Shown here piece after piece: positions 29,200 through 37,900 of a stretch of DNA of 64,000 bases. The translations under genes and the position numbers were made by a program. The DNA is from Acidobacteriota bacterium. GTDB taxonomy: Bacteria; Acidobacteriota; Terriglobia; Acidiferrales; UBA7541. Position 1 is the stretch's first letter, and the number at the start of each line of letters is the position of its first letter. Under the pieces are notes generated by a model. The model saw only the letters and a program-made list of their open reading frames with translations, had not been told where the DNA came from and made no database searches. The stretch spans positions 19,166 to 83,165 of the forward strand of contig QHYZ01000062.1 of assembly GCA_003225295.1 (NCBI GenBank), in the 5' to 3' direction.

Positions 29200-29399
29200 G
29201 CACCGAGAGAACCAAGGCCGGGAATAGTCGAAATTCTTTTTGCTCCACAGAGTCTTCTGGATTCGCCGAGATGCGCACCTTGAAATTTGCACGGACGGCA
29301 TCCAACTGCTTTTTGGTCACCTGAGCCTGGACGACGGCAGCACTGAACAGCCCGATTAAGAGCACGGGAATTGCAACACCCTAGTTTCATCCTATTCAT
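29200..29399 (-). pseudogene. Frameshifted, truncated gene for a small secreted protein
   Basis: On the minus strand an ATG at 29399 has AAGGAG seven bases upstream. It reads MNRMKLG, then loses the frame at a run of Gs. One frame over, the sequence continues as an excellent leader and mature start (VAIPVLLIGLFSAAVVQAQ, then VTKKQLDAVRANF to about NPEDSVEQKEF). One extra G near 29382 explains the break. The reading frame degenerates just where the convergent VWFA gene ends (29199), so the 3-prime part was probably lost in a rearrangement. I do not recognise the family. The rest of 29400-29792 holds no supported gene. Confidence 0.6.
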
Positions 29400-29792
29400 C
29401 GTTGTCTCCTTATTGGCATTTTGTCGGTTCGCAGCGCGAAATCTCGGCGCCATCAAGGGTTGAGGGGACGGGATGGAACAACATATTTTCACAGGCGCCG
29501 CGAATCGGCCGAATTTGAATGAATTTGTCCTTGACACCTGTCTGGTTGGCAGTGTATGGCAGACCCACAGTTTGTACGAGTGGAGCCCGCGAGTGGTCTT
29601 ACATTGCTGTTCCTCTCCGGCCGCACGCCTGTCTTTCTCTCCAATTTGGGTGTGTGACTCGAGTGAGGATTCCTCAAATCTTCATGAAAAATGCTCTCAG
29701 ACTCGTGGCGCCGCTTTTATTTTCGGCGCGTCTGCCCATTCCTGCTGGAACTTCAATCCTGCTCGCAAGCTGATTCTGTGGTGGGAGGTTCC

Positions 29793-32700
29793 ATGAAATT
29801 CTTTACCAGAATCTTGGTCGCAAGTGTTTTGTTCGTCGCGTTTATATCTGCCGCTCCAGCGTGGGCGCAGACCGCCAACTCGGCCATTGTCTTGGGGATG
29901 GTGACGGATCCGGGCGGCGCCGTCGTTCCGGACGCCACCGTCAGCCTGACGAACACAGCCACCAATGAAATCAAGACCACGGCCACGAACTCCTCGGGAC
30001 AATACGTTTTCCCCAACGTGTCCCCTGGCATCTATACCCTCAAAATCTCCAAGGTGGGATTCGCCACCACCACCTTTTCCAGTATTCAATTCAACGTCTC
30101 CAAGAGTTACACCTACGACGCCAAGCTGGAGGTAAGTTCAACTAAAGAGATTATCGAGGTCACCGCAGGAGCCGTCGCCGAACTCCAAACCACCGACGCG
30201 GTCATGGGAAACGTGGTTGGGGGCACAATGCTGATGCGCCTGCCAACCCTGGGCCGCGACGCCAGCGAACTGTTGACCCTCCAGCCCGGCTCGACTCCTT
30301 ATGACAGCTCCCAAGTTGGTTTTGGAAATAATGGCGGCACGATCGCCGGCGCGCGCAGCGATCAGAACAGCATCGTGATGGACGGCATCGACGTCACCGA
30401 CAACGTGATCTCCGGCGGCGCCACCGAGAAGCCCATCATCCCGATCGGCGTTGGGAGTGTGGATGAGTTTCGTGCGGAGATAACCAACGAAAACGTAACG
30501 TTTTTGCGCTCTTCTGGCGGCCAGGTTGCCATCGTCAGTAAGAGCGGGGGAAACACTTATCATGGCTCAGTGTATTGGCTCCATCAGAACTCCGCGCTGA
30601 ACGCCAACTCCTGGGATAACAATCGAAACAAGATCAAGAAGCCCCCTACACACGACAACCGCGGCGGTGTCTGGATTGGCGGGCCGATCCGCAAGGATAA
30701 AACCTTCTTCTTTGCGAACTACGAAATCCGCCGCTTCCCGCAGTCTCTTCAGGACACCCGCATTATGCCAAGCGATCTATTGCGCCAGGGGACTCTACAA
30801 TTCCAGGACTGCGCCATGGGATTCGACCCCACCACGGGTAACTGTCAGGGCGGAAATCTAATCCAGTACCCCCTTGCGACGTCCACGAATTGCGGTGCCA
30901 ATGCCAATCTGGCGTGTGATCCGCGCGCCCTCGGCATCAGTCCGACCATCAAAGCGCTGTGGGGAATGATGCCCCAAGGGACGGACACGACCATCGGTGA
31001 CGGCCACAACACCTTAGGGGATCGCTTGAACTTGGCGGCCCCCCTCAAGACCGACTTTATCTCGTTCCGCTTGGATCACAAGTTCACCGACAAAGTTCAA
31101 TTCTTTGGACGGTACATGTACTCGCGGAACGTCCAGCCAAACGACGTTCAGGTGGATCTGCGCGGCTCGCGTCCCAGCACTCCCAGCAGTTCCAACCTTC
31201 GAGGAGACGGCGAATACGGCGGACTGGATTGGCAAGTGCGCCCCAACCTCACGAACAGTTTTCGCGCCGGCTGGATCCGCGCCCGGCAGGACTTTACCGT
31301 CGTCAAGCCCAGCGTATCGGCCGCCCAACTCGCTTTTCCCGGAGCGGCTTCTGCCGATGGGCCCGTCGCGCTGGCGCCGGGTCTCGCAGCGACTGGCTTT
31401 ATCGACACGGTCGTAGACGTAGATACGCAACGCGCACGGCACCAGGCTATCTACGACAGCAGCAAGCAATACAATGACATGTTGACCTGGACGAAGGGCA
31501 AGCACACCGTGTCGGCGGGGGTGGACCTCCGCTGGCTGCCGACCATCCACGACCGGGACGACAAAGTGGTCGGCTCTTTGAACTCTCTAGTCGCTGCCAT
31601 GGATGCTGACGTGAACTTGCTTGCCGGCTCCTCAGTCAACCGGCCACCCACGTGCGGCGGCGTGGTTCTTACCAATTGTCTTCTTTCTTCCGACGTACAA
31701 CGGTGGGATCGTTTCTACGCAGCATCGCTCGGGTTGATTGACAACGTCGGCATCCTGGCGGTGCGAGACGGCAGCCTCAATCCCAAGCCCCTGGGCGCTT
31801 CCCTGATTGCCAAAACAACTCTTCGCATGAACGAGTTCTTCGCGCAAGACACTTGGCGTATGACGCCATCCTTCACCTTGACCTACGGTCTCGGCTATGG
31901 CTGGCAGACCACACCCCACGAACTGAACAATCAGCAGACCCTCATCGCCAATCATGACGACGGCGATAAGATCCTCGATACCACTGCTTACTTTGCTGCG
32001 AAAGCGGCGGCGGCCAAGGCTGGCCAGTTCTATGACCCCACCCTCTCCTACATTCCCATCTCGAAATCCGGTCGCAGCAACGTCTTTAACGTGGACTTCG
32101 GCAACGTGGCGCCGCGCGTTGCGGTGGCCTGGAATCCCAGCTACAAGAGTGGCCCTTGGAGACATCTTTTCGGGGACAAGAAGACCGTCGTGCGCGCAGG
32201 TTATGGGATCGGCTACGACCGAGTCAACACCGTCCAGAGCGTTATCATTCCGATGCTTGGTGTGGGCTTCGCGCAAACCATCAACTTGGTAACCCCCCTT
32301 TGCAACGCAAGTGGCACCGGCGGAACAGGCTGCAACGCAGCCGCGGGCTTGGCCAATCCCGGGCTTGCTAGCTTCCGCGTGGGTGTGGACGGACAGATAC
32401 CGGTCCCCGCCTCTCCTGGGCCCCTAACATCACCCATAGTTCCAGATCTTGTCTACAGCGAACTGCTGAGCTTCCAGAACGACCCGGACTTCAAAGTCGG
32501 TCGCAGTCACATGATTGACTTCACCATCCAGCGCGAACTGCCGGGGCAGAACATCCTGGAAGTCGGCTATGTCGGCCGCCTGGCACGCGATCTGGCGGGA
32601 AGTTTCAACCTCAATTCGGCACCATACTTCTTCAAGGACAACGTGAGCGGTCAGACTTTTGCTCAGGCGTTTGACGCCACGGCGACACAGATCCGGACCA

Positions 32701-33845
32701 GCGTTCCCATATTCCTTGCCAACGGAAATGAGAACCCGGCTTTCCAAACTCAACAGTGGTTCGAAAACCTGCTCCCGGGGTTAGGCGTCGGCTGCGGACC
32801 TAACAACAATAATATCTCATCCACTGCATGCCTTGCTGCCGGGAATTCGGCTTCCTTCCAGAACGGAAACGTCACCAACCTGTTCATCACCATGGATATT
32901 TATCGGAAATTCCAGAGTGGCTTGAACCTGCCGACTTTCAACAATCTGCAAGTGTTTGACCTGTTCATGCGTTCGCATAAGGACTATTCGAACTACCACG
33001 CCTTGGTGGTCACCTTGCGCAACCGGCCCTGGCATGGCTTGCTCTACGACCTGAACTATACCTTCTCCAAGTCACTGGACACCGTCGGAGCGGTGCAGAA
33101 TTCCGCAAGCTACTATGGCACCAGCTTCAACCCCAGCATCGAGTATGGGCCTTCGCTCTTTGACCGCACGCATGTGCTCAATACCGTGTTCAACTACGAC
33201 TTGCCTCTTGGCCGCGGCCACCGTCTGGGGAGCAGCCACGAAGCCGTCAATAAGTTCATCGGCGGATGGTACACTGCTGGCATCGTTCGCTTCAGCAGCG
33301 GAATCCCGCTACTGGTCCAGGAAAGCAATCAGGTTTTCGGTGGCGGCGCAATCTTTGCGTTTCCCACGGGCGAAATACCGCTCGTCAATCCCAGCTCCCT
33401 CGGCGGCGGCGTTAACAGAGGCGTCTGCGCGCCATCGGGCGGAACCGGTTCCGGAAGTAATGGGCCGAACTGCCCACACCCGGCGGGGACACCCCCATCA
33501 GAAGGTTCGGGGATCAATTACTTCAAGGATCCTGCAGCCGCCTTGAAACAATTTCGCCCCATTCTCCTCGCTTCCGATACGACGACGGGCCGTTCCCGGC
33601 CGCTGCGCGGCTTCTGGTTCAAGAATGTCGATCTGCGCCTCGGAAAAGTCACCAGTTTCCGCGAAAAACTAAAGGTCGAGTATTCGTTTGACTTCTTTAA
33701 CGCGTTTAACCACCCGACGTTTCTCGACCCGACCCTGGATACCACCAACCTGGCGAACTTCGGCGTGGTGACCACGCAACTCATCCCGGCGAATCGCAAT
33801 ACGGGCTCCCGCTGGATTCAATTTGGCTTGAGTGTGGAGTTCTAA
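29793..33845 (+). CDS. TonB-dependent receptor with carboxypeptidase-regulatory-like N-terminus
   Basis: A 1,350-residue receptor, the largest in the window. The ATG at 29793 follows GGGAGG by seven bases and opens a clean signal peptide (MKFFTRILVASVLFVAF to PAWAQ); a longer in-frame start at 29691 lacks these features. The Ig-like regulatory domain is at about 28-110 (AIVLGMVTDPGGAVVPDA). The plug includes IVMDGIDVTDNVISGG and GGQVAIVSKSGGNTYHG, and the barrel ends in IQFGLSVEF. No LacI-like operator is visible upstream and no TPR gene follows: the next gene is the convergent blaR1-like fusion, 33 bases away. The substrate is unknown. Confidence 0.9.
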   Translation: MKFFTRILVASVLFVAFISAAPAWAQTANSAIVLGMVTDPGGAVVPDATVSLTNTATNEIKTTATNSSGQYVFPNVSPGIYTLKISKVGFATTTFSSIQFNVSKSYTYDAKLEVSSTKEIIEVTAGAVAELQTTDAVMGNVVGGTMLMRLPTLGRDASELLTLQPGSTPYDSSQVGFGNNGGTIAGARSDQNSIVMDGIDVTDNVISGGATEKPIIPIGVGSVDEFRAEITNENVTFLRSSGGQVAIVSKSGGNTYHGSVYWLHQNSALNANSWDNNRNKIKKPPTHDNRGGVWIGGPIRKDKTFFFANYEIRRFPQSLQDTRIMPSDLLRQGTLQFQDCAMGFDPTTGNCQGGNLIQYPLATSTNCGANANLACDPRALGISPTIKALWGMMPQGTDTTIGDGHNTLGDRLNLAAPLKTDFISFRLDHKFTDKVQFFGRYMYSRNVQPNDVQVDLRGSRPSTPSSSNLRGDGEYGGLDWQVRPNLTNSFRAGWIRARQDFTVVKPSVSAAQLAFPGAASADGPVALAPGLAATGFIDTVVDVDTQRARHQAIYDSSKQYNDMLTWTKGKHTVSAGVDLRWLPTIHDRDDKVVGSLNSLVAAMDADVNLLAGSSVNRPPTCGGVVLTNCLLSSDVQRWDRFYAASLGLIDNVGILAVRDGSLNPKPLGASLIAKTTLRMNEFFAQDTWRMTPSFTLTYGLGYGWQTTPHELNNQQTLIANHDDGDKILDTTAYFAAKAAAAKAGQFYDPTLSYIPISKSGRSNVFNVDFGNVAPRVAVAWNPSYKSGPWRHLFGDKKTVVRAGYGIGYDRVNTVQSVIIPMLGVGFAQTINLVTPLCNASGTGGTGCNAAAGLANPGLASFRVGVDGQIPVPASPGPLTSPIVPDLVYSELLSFQNDPDFKVGRSHMIDFTIQRELPGQNILEVGYVGRLARDLAGSFNLNSAPYFFKDNVSGQTFAQAFDATATQIRTSVPIFLANGNENPAFQTQQWFENLLPGLGVGCGPNNNNISSTACLAAGNSASFQNGNVTNLFITMDIYRKFQSGLNLPTFNNLQVFDLFMRSHKDYSNYHALVVTLRNRPWHGLLYDLNYTFSKSLDTVGAVQNSASYYGTSFNPSIEYGPSLFDRTHVLNTVFNYDLPLGRGHRLGSSHEAVNKFIGGWYTAGIVRFSSGIPLLVQESNQVFGGGAIFAFPTGEIPLVNPSSLGGGVNRGVCAPSGGTGSGSNGPNCPHPAGTPPSEGSGINYFKDPAAALKQFRPILLASDTTTGRSRPLRGFWFKNVDLRLGKVTSFREKLKVEYSFDFFNAFNHPTFLDPTLDTTNLANFGVVTTQLIPANRNTGSRWIQFGLSVEF

Positions 33846-33878
33846 TTCGCGAATCAAATCAAACTTATGCTGGTTAGC

Positions 33879-35627
33879 TCAGCGGCTAGACAGGTGTTTC
33901 TCGTCGGTGAGGCGGATGCGGTTGGCGTGGTCATAGCTGGACATGTCGGAGAGGATGACCTTATCGCCGACTTGTAAGCCGTCGAGGACCTCGATCGTGT
34001 TTACGGACGAGCGCCCAAACTTCACCTCGACGCGCGCCGCTTCTTTGCCGTCATTAACAATCTTGAACAGAGAAACCGTGGAATTTGCAGTAGCGTGCAC
34101 TGGGCGTCCGACGTAGAGAACGTTCTCAAGCTTTTCGATGTCAATGGTGGCATCGATTTCGAGACCTGCGCTGACCCCTGGGGGCACGGCATCCAGGGCA
34201 AGGTCCACGCTGCGCGTGTCGTTTGATGGGGACGGGCTAATGCCGCTGACATGCCCGTTCGCGAGGGGGCCCTTTCGTGTAGCTATTGCGGCGTTTTGGT
34301 TAGGCCGCACGTCGACCGTCATGAAGGCCGGGAGGGTCACTCGGCCGACTAAGTTCGTGGAACCTTCTGCACGAACGAGCCTTCCCAGGCCACGAACCTG
34401 CCGCAGCATCGGGCCTTTCTTTGTGGTGTCAACCCAAATGGTGGTTTGGTCTACCGTGGGTTCATCGACGTGTTGGCGTTTTGCAGAGTCACCGCTGACG
34501 CCGCCTCCGATTCCGCCGGTTACTCCACCCGAAGGTCCACCAGAAGGGGCACCGGGGCCGCCTGAAGGTGCGGACCTGACCCCGCCGGAGACGCCGGGGG
34601 CGACGATCCCACGTTGCGGAGGATATGGCCCGAAATGGGGCGCGGCTTTGAGAGGGAAACTCCATACGGCAAAAATTATGGCCAGGGCGATACAGCACGA
34701 ACTTGCGGTCAGTGAAGCAACGAGTCTTGTTCGGGACATTCGAACCTCCTTTAGCATGAGAGTGACGCGCTCGACGAGCTGACGCTCGGCGAGAAAAGGC
34801 GGCGCAGGAATGGTTGCGAGGGATCGGCGGGCATTCGCAAATTCAAGCAGGGCTTCCAGATAGGGCTTGCGCGCGTTCGTGAGTCGCACGACCTCCAGAT
34901 CAACGACTTGCTCGCGCGCGAGGCGGACACGCGCGATGAGCCAGGCGATGGCGGGATGAAACCAGAGGGCGGCATCGATGGTTTCTTCGGCCAAGTGATG
35001 CGCCCAATCGTGGCGTCGGACATGGAGCAATTCATGACAGGCAATCGCGGCTTGGGACTGCGCGTTCATGGCCAGGAACCGCTCGGGCAAGAGAATCACT
35101 GGCGCCGCGAGGCCGAAAGTGACGGGCGAATCTACATCGGTGGAAAGGCGAAACTCGGCGCGGGCCCTCAACTGAGCGCGCATTTGATCGAGAGCGGCGG
35201 CGGATTCAGCCGATAGCGAGTTCGGCGAAGAAGCCCGGCGAAATTGTCGAAGTTTCAGGAGTCCCAGTGCGAGGATTACAAACCTAGCGGCGATTCCGGC
35301 CAGAATTGCGACGCCGAGAATCTCGGCGATGATTGGGAAGCTGGAGAAATGCCAGTGGGTAACTGCCGGATTGGATGCTGGGATGGCACTGATGTTCCCC
35401 AGGCGAGGCGTGGAGGCAATCGAGCCACTGCTTTGCATCCGATGCCAGGGCTCCACAAATGGAAGCACCAGACTGAGGCCAAGAATTGCCCGCCAATACG
35501 CCAGTAGTACTCGGGGCTGACGAATTTGGAAAAGGCCCGGGAGAAATCCGGCGGCGAGGGCGAGCAGCGCTACTTGGGCGCTCCAAAACAGGAGGTTGGA
35601 AAACCACAAAGGCATATTCATTGGCAA
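33879..35627 (-). CDS. BlaR1-like M56 metallopeptidase fused to a MacA/HlyD-type adaptor tail
   Basis: A 582-residue fusion. The N-terminal half is a BlaR1/MecR1-type membrane peptidase: helices at about 7-29, 41-60, 98-125 and 302-326, with zinc motif HELLH (His198, Glu199, His202) and a downstream Glu239 in REQVVD. A Gly/Pro/Ser-rich linker fills about 330-385. The tail (about 398-582) resembles the membrane-fusion proteins of acidobacterial RND/MacB pumps: KKGPMLRQVRGLGRLV, a beta-barrel part (PPGVSAGLEIDATIDIEKL) and the membrane-proximal KFGRSSVNTIEVLDGLQVGD. The lipoyl domain and coiled-coil hairpin of such adaptors are missing. It follows blaI by 31 bases in one operon. The tail probably replaces the usual penicillin-binding sensor, which is inference. 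Confidence 0.8.
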   Translation of the reverse strand: MPMNMPLWFSNLLFWSAQVALLALAAGFLPGLFQIRQPRVLLAYWRAILGLSLVLPFVEPWHRMQSSGSIASTPRLGNISAIPASNPAVTHWHFSSFPIIAEILGVAILAGIAARFVILALGLLKLRQFRRASSPNSLSAESAAALDQMRAQLRARAEFRLSTDVDSPVTFGLAAPVILLPERFLAMNAQSQAAIACHELLHVRRHDWAHHLAEETIDAALWFHPAIAWLIARVRLAREQVVDLEVVRLTNARKPYLEALLEFANARRSLATIPAPPFLAERQLVERVTLMLKEVRMSRTRLVASLTASSCCIALAIIFAVWSFPLKAAPHFGPYPPQRGIVAPGVSGGVRSAPSGGPGAPSGGPSGGVTGGIGGGVSGDSAKRQHVDEPTVDQTTIWVDTTKKGPMLRQVRGLGRLVRAEGSTNLVGRVTLPAFMTVDVRPNQNAAIATRKGPLANGHVSGISPSPSNDTRSVDLALDAVPPGVSAGLEIDATIDIEKLENVLYVGRPVHATANSTVSLFKIVNDGKEAARVEVKFGRSSVNTIEVLDGLQVGDKVILSDMSSYDHANRIRLTDEKHLSSR

Positions 35628-35658
35628 CTCCGGACCCCTTTGACCACATCACGGACGC

Positions 35659-36033
35659 TCATTTTATTTCCTCGATCATGCGCACAATTCCTTGCAAATC
35701 TTTTTCGCGGATGTGACGCGCTTTGACGAGATGGACGAGAAGCGGTTCAGCTGAGCCGTTGAAGACGCGATCGATGAACTCGCGGATCATACCGCCGATT
35801 ACCTGGTTCTTCGGACGGGTGGGGCGGTAGAGGAAGGCGCGGTCCTGGCGGCGCTTCTTCAAATAGTCTTTGGTTTCGAGGATTTTCATCATCGTCATCA
35901 CCGTCGTGTAGGCGATTTTGCGACGCTCCCGCAAGGCTTCATAAATATCGCGGACGGTGGCGCTCTCACGCTGCCAGACGAGTTTCATGATTTCGAGTTC
36001 CTGGGGGGTGAGCGTGGTGTGCTTTGGTCTCAT
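35659..36033 (-). CDS. blaI: BlaI/MecI/CopY-family repressor
   Basis: A 124-residue winged-helix repressor from the ATG at 36033. LTPQELEIMKLVWQRESATVRDIYEAL and AYTTVMTMMKILETKDYLKKRR are the characteristic DNA-binding segments, and the C-terminal helices form the dimerisation region. An upstream in-frame ATG at 36159 would add 42 residues unlike the family, which is normally about 120-130 long. It is transcribed ahead of the M56 fusion, whose peptidase presumably inactivates it by cleavage, as in beta-lactam sensing systems. No beta-lactamase gene is present. Confidence 0.92.
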   Translation of the reverse strand: MRPKHTTLTPQELEIMKLVWQRESATVRDIYEALRERRKIAYTTVMTMMKILETKDYLKKRRQDRAFLYRPTRPKNQVIGGMIREFIDRVFNGSAEPLLVHLVKARHIREKDLQGIVRMIEEIK

Positions 36034-36043
36034 GGATGAGAGT

Positions 36044-36060
36044 TTTATAGTACTAAGTAA
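36044..36060. promoter_or_regulatory. Candidate BlaI operator/promoter region
   Basis: TAGTACTA at 36048-36055 is a perfect 8-base palindrome ten to twenty bases upstream of the blaI start. Outside it only a partial match (TT/AA) is kept. BlaI-family boxes are built on TACTA/TAGTA half-sites, which fits. The rest of the 36034-36366 interval shows no further structure I can support. Confidence 0.4.
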
Positions 36061-36366
36061 TTCGTATGTCAAGCGCAAAAAACACGTGACTCCGCTGGCC
36101 TCCGCCTCGGAGAAATCTGGAAACCACCCCGGCCTGGTGACCAGGGTAGTGCGAGCCATTCTCGTCTACGCACGACTGAACGGCCTCTTGAAGTGGGTCC
36201 CGTTCGAGGAGTCGTTTCCATCACTTCGTTCTCTACGCGGATCGGCTGACAAAGACACATAACTTGGCAACCGAACTACACACAATTTTATTCCCGCCTC
36301 TTAGATGTCCCTGGATAGGGGAATTATCCGAGAGCATGCGTGGTCTTACACGCTGAAGACAATAAA

Positions 36367-36894
36367 ATGTTTCGAAATTCAAAACCTCGTCGAACAAGGA
36401 GATTTGATTTGATCTGGGCTCGATACTTGAAATTATTTGCGAAGTTAGGCTTGTCTACTCTTGCGCTGGGCACATTGGCGACTGCCGGAAACGCGCAGAA
36501 TGGGTACCAAGGGAAATTCACGCTGGCAGTTGAGACTCACTGGGAGGGTGTCACCCTGCCGCCCGGCGATTACACTTTCGCTCTCCCATCCAACAGCGCT
36601 CCTTACAGACTATACATCTGGGGACAGGGAGTTGGTGCCATCATCACGGCGGCTACAGCCGATCAGGGAGTGGTTTCTGAACGCCCACAGTTTAACCTGG
36701 TGGACACCGCGGTGGGGTACACCGTCCAGACATTCGAGGTCCCGGAGCTAGGAGTGACCTTTAGCTACCTGACGCCCTCTCAAAAACACCCGGGACACCA
36801 GGAAGCCCGTCAAAAGACTGTGCCGCTGACCGCACCTGCATCACCGGCCAGTGAAAACAAAACATCCATCGAAGTTCACTCTGCGGGTCGCTAA
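36367..36894 (+). CDS. Small secreted protein of unknown function
   Basis: A 175-residue protein, if the ATG at 36367 is used; a GTG at 36340 is possible but has no ribosome site. A basic N-terminus (RNSKPRRTRRF) leads into a leader ending TLATAGNAQ near residue 44. The mature part starts GYQGKFTLAVETHWEGVTLPPGDYTF, a pattern seen in short exported acidobacterial proteins with a predicted small beta-fold. The C-terminal 30 residues are Pro/Ala/Ser-rich. I know no function. It lies divergent from blaI and upstream of the TonB gene on the same strand. Confidence 0.65.
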   Translation: MFRNSKPRRTRRFDLIWARYLKLFAKLGLSTLALGTLATAGNAQNGYQGKFTLAVETHWEGVTLPPGDYTFALPSNSAPYRLYIWGQGVGAIITAATADQGVVSERPQFNLVDTAVGYTVQTFEVPELGVTFSYLTPSQKHPGHQEARQKTVPLTAPASPASENKTSIEVHSAGR

Positions 36895-36993
36895 GGAAAG
36901 CAGTCAAGCCAGGGTTACGCGAATCGAGATGGAGTCAGGCTCCATCCGGTATACGTGCGTTCAACAACGCTTGATATTGAAGAAGGAGAGAAA

Positions 36994-37890
36994 GTGATAG
37001 TTCCAAGGTTTCTGGTGCTCGTCGACGTCAAGTTGGCTGACATCGTGAGCGGTCAAGAAAGGTTGAAGGATGGGCCGATCGGAGGCACTCCGGCATTCGT
37101 TTGTGAGTCGGGGCCAGCTGGTCTTGCTCATGGTAAGGAGTTGTTCGCGGAGGCGATGCTGGAGAATAGTCCGACTAGACCACCGCGCCGCGCGGGTGAT
37201 TTTGTTGTTTCTGCAACGGTACAACTCCTTCTTCTGGCAGTACTGCTTTTGCTTCCGCTTTACTTCAGCGAAGCGATCGATGTTCATCAGTTCAATAGGA
37301 CGCTGCTCGCGGCACCTCCTCCCGCGCCTGCTCCACCTCCGCCACCCGCGTCGGCACGGTCGGTGGCCCCGAAACGGAGGGCGTTATCCGCGGAAGGGAA
37401 GTTGGTGACGCCAAGAGTCATACCGAATCAGGTCGCGCGCCTCACCGAAGAACTGGGCGGAAACGATTTGGCGGCTGCCATTGTTCCAGGCGAGGGCGTT
37501 CCTGGTGGGGTTCCTGGAGGACAGCCTGGTGGCGTGATCGGCGGAGTCCTTTCGAGCATTGTCCCTACAGCGCCGATCGATTCGGCGCCGAAGGGTCCGA
37601 TTCGCATCGGTAAGGGATATAAGGCACCGAGAGTTATCTTTGGGCCAGACCCGGTCTATCCCCTCCTTGCCCGACAGGCTAGGGTCAACGGCGCGGTGGT
37701 GATCGATGCCGTGATCGACACGCAGGGAAATGTAGTGGAAATGCGGGCGGTGTCCGGAAACCCGCTCCTCGTAATGGCGGCAATGCAAGCCCTCCGCCAA
37801 TGGAAGTACGAGCCGACCATCATCAGCGGCCAGGCTTTTCCCGTGCGATTGCTCGTGACCATTACGTTCGAATTGAAGGGCCACCCATAG
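36994..37890 (+). CDS. TonB-family protein (energy transducer)
   Basis: A 298-residue protein. The start is a GTG at 36994, with AAGGAG five bases upstream; a GTG at 36955 is also in frame but has no ribosome site. A single membrane helix lies near residues 75-92 (LLLLAVLLLLPLYF). A proline-rich stretch follows (PPPAPAPPPPPASA), then a Gly-rich linker (GVPGGVPGGQPGGVIGG), and a TonB C-terminal domain from about 205 (RQARVNGAVVIDAVIDTQGNVVEM, ALRQWKYEPT). TonB proteins energise outer-membrane receptors such as the five in this window. The long cytoplasmic N-terminus (about 70 residues) is unusual for TonB. It is followed after ten bases by the protease gene. Confidence 0.85.
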   Translation: MIVPRFLVLVDVKLADIVSGQERLKDGPIGGTPAFVCESGPAGLAHGKELFAEAMLENSPTRPPRRAGDFVVSATVQLLLLAVLLLLPLYFSEAIDVHQFNRTLLAAPPPAPAPPPPPASARSVAPKRRALSAEGKLVTPRVIPNQVARLTEELGGNDLAAAIVPGEGVPGGVPGGQPGGVIGGVLSSIVPTAPIDSAPKGPIRIGKGYKAPRVIFGPDPVYPLLARQARVNGAVVIDAVIDTQGNVVEMRAVSGNPLLVMAAMQALRQWKYEPTIISGQAFPVRLLVTITFELKGHP

Positions 37891-37900
37891 TGGCAGAATC

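Noticed and set aside
33872..33890. tRNA-like stretch GGTTAGCTCAGCGGCTAGA resembling a D-arm
   Set aside because: No anticodon arm, T-arm or CCA-type end follows within the expected distance, and part of it encodes the C-terminus of the M56 fusion on the minus strand.
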